This document shows positions 6,031 through 9,302 of a stretch of DNA of 9,302 bases, piece by piece. The stretch's first letter is position 1; every line of letters starts with the position of its first letter. Both the position numbers and the translations under genes were made by a program. Under the pieces are notes generated by a model. The model was given only the letters and a program-made list of their open reading frames with translations, searched no databases and was not told the origin of the DNA. Source of the DNA: CAZBGL01 sp964491375 (GTDB taxonomy: Bacteria; Desulfobacterota; Deferrisomatia; Deferrisomatales; Deferrisomataceae); assembly GCA_964491375.1 (NCBI GenBank), contig CAZBGL010000118.1, forward strand, positions 1-9,302, written 5' to 3'.

Positions 6031-6036
6031 TGGACC

Positions 6037-7233
6037 ATGAGACACGCGGTACGGCTGGTGGGTCTGGTTCTGGCGGGCTGTCTGGTGCTGGTTGCAGGGG
6101 CCCGGGCCGAGGTGGGTGTCACCGACGACACCATCCTCATCGGCACCTCCCAGTCCTTCTCCGGGCCGCTGGCCTTCCCGGGGAAGGAGGAGGTGGCCGG
6201 CATGGAGGCCTACCTGGAGTACGTGAACGAGCAGGGGGGCATCCACGGCCGCAAGATCAAGTGGAAATGGTACGACGATTCCTACAAGCCCCAGAACGCC
6301 GTGGCCAACATGAAGCGTCTGGTGGAGCAGGACAAGGTTTTCTGCATCCTGATCAACCAGGGGACTTCGCCGGTCATGGCGGTCGTTCCGTATCTGGAGC
6401 AGAAAAAGGTCCCCTTGTTCTTCCCGTTCCAGGGTAGCTCCAGGCTCCACGGCAAGAAGTACGTGTTCACCTCGTACACGTACTACGACACCCAGACCCA
6501 GATCGTGACCCGGTGGTTGACGGAAAAGAAAGGGTTCAAGCGGATCGGCATCATCTACCAGGACGACGCGTACGGAAAGTTCTTCCTCAACACCCTCAAG
6601 AAGGAACTGGAGGCCAAGGGCCTCAAGATCGCGGCGGCCGAGAGCGTGAAGCGCGGCGCCACGGACGTGGCGCCCCAGGTGGCCAAGATCGCCCAGGCCA
6701 ACCTGGATGCGTGCCTGCTGGCCCTGGTGCCCGGGCCCGGTGCCCAGGTCCTCAAGGAGGCCGCCAAGATCGGGCTCAAGACCAAGCTGATCTCCTCGGG
6801 GCCCCTGACCGACGAGAAGTTCTTGATTCTGTCGGGCGGAGTGGGCGAGGGGGTGTGGGGCCTTTCGCTGTGGCCCGACCCGGTGAACTCCCAGCTGCCG
6901 GCCATGAAGGAGTACCGGGAGATCCTGGCCAAGTACCGGCCCGGGCACCAGCCCAACCGGTACAACCTTTACGGGTACTTCTACACCAAGCTGTTCTGCG
7001 AGGGCTTGAAGCGGGCCGGCCGCGACCTCACGCGGGAGGGCCTCATCCAGGCCATGGAGAGCATCCAGAACTGGGAGAACGGCATCATCAAGCCGGTGAG
7101 CTTCAGCCCGGAGGACCACCAGGCCCAGGACGAGGGGTTCATGGTGGAGGTCCGGGGCGGCCGGTTCGTGCCCATCAGCGGGTGGCTGGCCATCCGGGAC
7201 GGCAAGCTCGTGGAGACCCCGCTTGAGGAGTAG
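6037..7233 (+). CDS. Periplasmic substrate-binding protein of a branched-chain-amino-acid-type ABC transporter
   Basis: This 398-residue protein is the solute receptor of an ABC importer of the LivJ/Peripla_BP_6 class, which binds branched-chain or other amino acids, amides or aromatic and aliphatic acids. Residues 1-24 form a Sec signal peptide (MRHAVRL then a hydrophobic run, cleavage after ARA at 22-24). LAGC at 12-15 resembles a lipobox, but it is followed by nine more hydrophobic or small residues, so cleavage by signal peptidase I is likelier. Family markers are IGTSQSFSGPLAFPGKEE (35-52), EYVNEQGGIHGRKI (61-74), NQGTSPVMAVVPYLEQKKVP (107-126) and IIYQDDAYGK (172-181). The length is normal. 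AGGAGG six bases upstream fixes the start. No permease or ATPase genes lie nearby in the window, so it is an orphan receptor or the rest of the importer is elsewhere. Downstream CoA-ester genes suggest an acid substrate. A terminator follows. Confidence 0.92.
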   Translation: MRHAVRLVGLVLAGCLVLVAGARAEVGVTDDTILIGTSQSFSGPLAFPGKEEVAGMEAYLEYVNEQGGIHGRKIKWKWYDDSYKPQNAVANMKRLVEQDKVFCILINQGTSPVMAVVPYLEQKKVPLFFPFQGSSRLHGKKYVFTSYTYYDTQTQIVTRWLTEKKGFKRIGIIYQDDAYGKFFLNTLKKELEAKGLKIAAAESVKRGATDVAPQVAKIAQANLDACLLALVPGPGAQVLKEAAKIGLKTKLISSGPLTDEKFLILSGGVGEGVWGLSLWPDPVNSQLPAMKEYREILAKYRPGHQPNRYNLYGYFYTKLFCEGLKRAGRDLTREGLIQAMESIQNWENGIIKPVSFSPEDHQAQDEGFMVEVRGGRFVPISGWLAIRDGKLVETPLEE

Positions 7234-7244
7234 GGCACCCGGGG

Positions 7245-7286
7245 CCCGGGGAGGGGGGCGGCGGCCCCCCTCCCCGGGTGTTCTTT
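7245..7286 (+). terminator. Strong intrinsic terminator after the solute-receptor gene
   Basis: CCCGGGGAGGGGGG (7245-7258) pairs perfectly over 14 bp with CCCCCCTCCCCGGG (7265-7278) around the loop CGGCGG, and a T-rich run TGTTCTTT (7279-7286) follows. It starts 12 bases after the stop codon at 7233. This is the textbook layout of a rho-independent terminator. It ends directly before the likely start of the VOC gene, so either that gene relies on read-through or it has its own promoter close by or inside the hairpin region. Confidence 0.85.
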
Positions 7287-7288
7287 GC

Positions 7289-7675
7289 GTGGACCACGTG
7301 GGTGTTGTGGTGTCCGACCTGGACGGAACGTCCCGGTCGTTTGAGCGGATCCTGGGCCCCCCCCGGGAGGTGCACCGGCGGGAGGAAGTGGGCCTCTCGG
7401 CCCGGGTGTTCCGGGTGGGGGGGGTGGACGTGGAGGTGCTCGCGTTCGAGGGCGCGGTTCCGGGCGTGGACCCGCGGGTCACGCGGGCATCGGGCCTCCA
7501 GCACGTGGCGTTCCGGGTGGACGATCTGGGGGCGGCGCTCGAGCATCTGGCGGCGTACGGGGTGGAGCCGCTGCCGGGCTTCCCGCGGCAGGGGCTGAAC
7601 GGCCGGATCGCCTTCGTGGAAGACCCGGTCACCGGGTGCCTCGTGGAACTGGTGGAGCCGAAGGTTCTGGGATGA
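7289..7675 (+). CDS. VOC-family protein, methylmalonyl-CoA-epimerase-like
   Basis: This is a vicinal-oxygen-chelate metalloenzyme of about 128 residues. It has the two beta-alpha-beta-beta-beta halves and the four expected metal ligands of methylmalonyl-CoA epimerases: His3 (DHVGVVVSDLD), Glu49 (VDVEVLAFE), His72 (GLQHVAFRVDDL) and Glu120 (GCLVELVEP). PRQGLNGRIAF (99-109) resembles the PRPGAxGxxIAF stretch of epimerases. It could epimerise a branched acyl-CoA or act as another VOC enzyme such as a glyoxalase or dioxygenase; epimerase-like is the best fit by layout, not proven. The start is unclear. GTG 7289 places His3 as expected but lies 2 bases after the terminator T-run, with no ribosome binding site. 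TTG 7223, preceded by GGAG (7212-7215), overlaps the end of the receptor gene and would add 22 Arg/Gly/Pro-rich residues. The stop overlaps the next start as ATGA. Confidence 0.82.
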   Translation: MDHVGVVVSDLDGTSRSFERILGPPREVHRREEVGLSARVFRVGGVDVEVLAFEGAVPGVDPRVTRASGLQHVAFRVDDLGAALEHLAAYGVEPLPGFPRQGLNGRIAFVEDPVTGCLVELVEPKVLG

Positions 7676-9186
7676 CGGGGAGCGCGGCCGCGGCGGCACG
7701 GATGATGAGCCCCCACCGGTGGGTGGACCGGTGGGCGCGCCAGGTGCCGGACAAGCCCGCCGTGGTGTTCCGGGGACGAACGGCCACCTATCGGGAGCTG
7801 GCGGCCGAGGTGCGGAAGGCCTCGGCTTGGCTGCGGTCGTTGGGGGTGGGCCGGGGGGATCGCGTCGGGTGCTGGTTCCGGAACGATCCGGCCGTGGTGG
7901 TGCTGTACCTGGCGTGCTGCCGGACCGGTGCGGTGTTCGTGCCGTGGAACGTACGGCTCGCCCCGGCGGAGCTGGCCTTCCAGGTGGAGGAGACAGACCC
8001 TGCGGTCGTGATCGTGCAAGACGATCTGCGGGAACGGGTGCCGCCCGGGCTCGGTGGGCGGTGGTTCGCGTGCGGCGAACGGGTGCCGTGGTCCGACGCC
8101 CCCGGGGCCGTCCCCCCGGGAGAGGGGCCGGACGACCCCGAGGCCCCCCAGGCCATCGTGTTCACCTCTGGCACCACGGGCCGGCCCAAGGGTGCGGTCC
8201 TGCCCGTGCGCAAGGGGTTCTTCAACGCCCTGAACGCCGTGGAGTTCTTGGACCTGCGGCACGGGGATACGGTGCTCCTGGTGCTTCCCCTGTTCCACTC
8301 CGGCGGGCTGTTCATCCAGCTCGTGCCCGCGCTGTATCAGGGGTGCACCGTGCTGCTCCATCCGCGGTTCGACCCCGGGGAGGTGGCCCGGGCCATTGAG
8401 CAGGACCAGGCCACCCAGTTCGTGGCCGTGCCCACCATGGTGCGGCGGGTGCTGGACGCGGTAGGGGCCGGCCCCCTATCCAGGCTCCGGGTGCTCGGCG
8501 TGGGGGGCGAGCCCGTGCCCCGGGAGCTCGCGGAGCGGTGCCTCGGGGAGGGCGTCGAGGTGCGGCCCCTCATGGGCCAGACCGAAACGTCGATCTTCCT
8601 CTGGGCCTCTGCCCGGGACCTCGAGCGCAGGCCGGGCACCGTGGGCCGGCCGGTGTACCATGCCGACGTGCGCGTGGGGAGCGACCCGGACCGGCCGGCC
8701 CCGCCGGGTGAGGCCAGCGAGATCTGGGTCCGGGGCCCCACGGTGTTCACCGGTTACTGGAACGCGCCGGACCAGACCGCCTCGTCGTTCCGGGGGGAAT
8801 GGCTCCGCACGGGTGATCTAGCCCGCACGGACGAGGACGGGTACTTCCACGTCGTGGGCCGGGCCAAGGACATGTACATTTCCGGAGGGGAAAACGTGTA
8901 TCCGGCCGAGGTGGAGGCGGTGCTGCGACAGCATCCGGGCGTACGGGAGGCGGCCGTGGTGGGTGTGCCGGACCCCACGTGGGGAGAGGTGGGCCACGCG
9001 GTCGTCGAGGTGGGGCCCGGTGCGGCCGTGGACCCGGAGGCGTTGAAGGCGTGGTGCGCCGAACGACTGGCCCGTTTCAAGTGCCCCCGCTACGTGACCC
9101 TGGTGGAACGCCTTCCGCGGACGGGTCTGGGGAAGGTCCACAAAGCGGAGGTTCGCAACGCCCTGGAGAGGGGGGATCTGCGATGA
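7672..9186 (+). CDS. AMP-forming acyl-CoA synthetase (class I adenylate-forming family)
   Basis: This 504-residue cytosolic enzyme activates a carboxylic acid with ATP to an acyl-AMP and transfers the acyl group to CoA. Family motifs are complete: phosphate loop TSGTTGRPKG (165-174), GQTET (302-306), TGD (380-382), the hinge and core segment GRAKDMYISGGENVYPAEVE (396-415), and the C-terminal PRTGLGKVHK (482-491) with the catalytic Lys488 in GK. Length and motif order match medium/long-chain or FadD-like ligases; the phosphate loop differs from the SSGTTGKPT form of phenylacetate-CoA ligases. The acid substrate cannot be told from sequence. The start ATG 7672 overlaps the VOC stop by four bases (ATGA), so translation is probably coupled; ATGs at 7702 and 7705 are alternatives, because the first ten residues are Ala-rich and not conserved in character. 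The stop in turn overlaps the next gene. Confidence 0.93.
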   Translation: MTGSAAAAARMMSPHRWVDRWARQVPDKPAVVFRGRTATYRELAAEVRKASAWLRSLGVGRGDRVGCWFRNDPAVVVLYLACCRTGAVFVPWNVRLAPAELAFQVEETDPAVVIVQDDLRERVPPGLGGRWFACGERVPWSDAPGAVPPGEGPDDPEAPQAIVFTSGTTGRPKGAVLPVRKGFFNALNAVEFLDLRHGDTVLLVLPLFHSGGLFIQLVPALYQGCTVLLHPRFDPGEVARAIEQDQATQFVAVPTMVRRVLDAVGAGPLSRLRVLGVGGEPVPRELAERCLGEGVEVRPLMGQTETSIFLWASARDLERRPGTVGRPVYHADVRVGSDPDRPAPPGEASEIWVRGPTVFTGYWNAPDQTASSFRGEWLRTGDLARTDEDGYFHVVGRAKDMYISGGENVYPAEVEAVLRQHPGVREAAVVGVPDPTWGEVGHAVVEVGPGAAVDPEALKAWCAERLARFKCPRYVTLVERLPRTGLGKVHKAEVRNALERGDLR

Positions 9187-9302
9187 ACGGCGAAGAGGTA
9201 CGGATGCACAAGATTGCCGAGTCCCCGGCCGAGGCCATCCACAGGGCTGCGCGGAACGAACCGTACGCCCGGCGCATGGGCATCCGGTGCCTGGACGTGG
9301 CT
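9183..9302 (+). CDS. PaaI-like hotdog thioesterase, 5' end only
   Basis: The first 40 codons are present and the gene runs off the right edge. EPYARRMGIRCLDVA (26-40) matches the start of PaaI/YbgC-type hotdog acyl-CoA thioesterases, which typically read DPFAxxLGIEL. These enzymes hydrolyse acyl-CoA or hydroxyphenylacetyl-CoA thioesters and can relieve CoA trapping. The catalytic residues lie beyond the window, so activity cannot be judged. The ATG overlaps the synthetase stop as ATGA, and a purine-rich GAGAGGGGGG stretch just upstream can serve as ribosome binding site. An internal ATG at codon 8 is a possible alternative start. The context with an acyl-CoA synthetase supports a thioesterase role. 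Confidence 0.65.
   Translation, partial: MNGEEVRMHKIAESPAEAIHRAARNEPYARRMGIRCLDVA

Larger units (their letters stand above)
5203..6036. other. 834-base gene-free block made of modular repeats
   Basis: No credible gene lies here. Open frames exist on both strands but translate to Arg/Pro/Gly/Ala-rich strings, and the repeated segments fall in different frames in different copies, which argues against coding. The block holds two plus-orientation copies of the repeat also found inverted at 53-293. Between them (5491-5613) is unique sequence with a less GC-rich patch (GCATACTGCGTG, 5569-5580). After the second copy come GTAGGAGG (5892-5899), a REP-like hairpin (5919-5941), a short CCCGT/ACGGG hairpin (5954-5969) and the leader of the solute-receptor gene. 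The promoter of that gene must lie in or before this block, but I see no clear -35/-10 pair. Confidence 0.7.

Noticed and set aside
5315..6040. Possible protein encoded by the repeat block
   Set aside because: Similar peptides such as RSAFRPPSRIRAPG appear in both copies, but the surrounding text shifts frame between copies, and the same DNA gives repeated peptides on the other strand too. Sequence repetition explains this without coding.
6070..6081. Lipobox-like LAGC in the solute receptor
   Set aside because: The cysteine is inside the hydrophobic core and is followed by more hydrophobic residues and a good ARA signal-peptidase I site, so a soluble periplasmic protein is likelier.
5470..8361. 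Minus-strand open frame of 963 codons
   Set aside because: It crosses a repeat block, a terminator and three well-supported plus-strand genes, and shows no domain; it reflects lack of stop codons in GC-rich DNA.

Overview
The window is very GC-rich DNA, with coding third positions almost all G or C, and every gene I accept lies on the + strand. The gene set (a CX4CX2C radical SAM protein, a MoxR/CoxE-type AAA+ and VWA pair, an Slp-type lipoprotein, an acyl-CoA module with a branched-chain-type solute receptor) fits a Gram-negative, strictly or facultatively anaerobic bacterium of the former Deltaproteobacteria. That assignment is an inference; there is no rRNA or other marker gene here.

Layout. 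(1) 1-605 has no credible gene; its first ~300 bases hold a copy, in minus orientation, of an intergenic repeat that recurs in the middle of the window. (2) 606-3612 is a compact three-gene unit: radical SAM enzyme, MoxR-type AAA+ ATPase, VWA protein. (3) 3613-4021 is a gene-poor spacer with a short tandem repeat and several hairpins. (4) 4022-5202 carries an Slp-family outer-membrane lipoprotein and an unrecognised 196-residue protein. (5) 5203-6036 is an 834-base non-coding block built from two plus-orientation copies of the repeat about 368 bases apart, plus a REP-like UUCG hairpin. (6) 6037-7233 encodes a secreted branched-chain-amino-acid-type solute-binding protein, followed by a strong intrinsic terminator. 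(7) 7289 to the right edge is a translationally coupled chain: a methylmalonyl-CoA-epimerase-like VOC protein, an AMP-forming acyl-CoA synthetase, and the start of a PaaI-like hotdog thioesterase. The last two junctions are both 4-base ATGA overlaps.

Working together. The AAA+ and VWA proteins should form a chaperone-like machine of the MoxR/CoxD-CoxE kind; its client is unknown, and the radical SAM enzyme just upstream is the obvious candidate partner. The right-hand genes look like uptake of a small organic acid or amino acid (receptor), activation to its CoA thioester (synthetase), rearrangement or isomerisation (VOC protein) and release of stalled CoA thioesters (thioesterase). The substrate cannot be read from sequence alone.

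The least ordinary feature is the modular intergenic repeat: three copies are visible, one inverted relative to the other two, so that inverted copies bracket the five-gene block at 606-5202. One module is flipped between the two central copies, and a hairpin is conserved in two copies despite loop changes. A second point is the terminator hairpin that ends only 10 bases before the apparent start of the VOC gene, leaving no room for a normal ribosome binding site.
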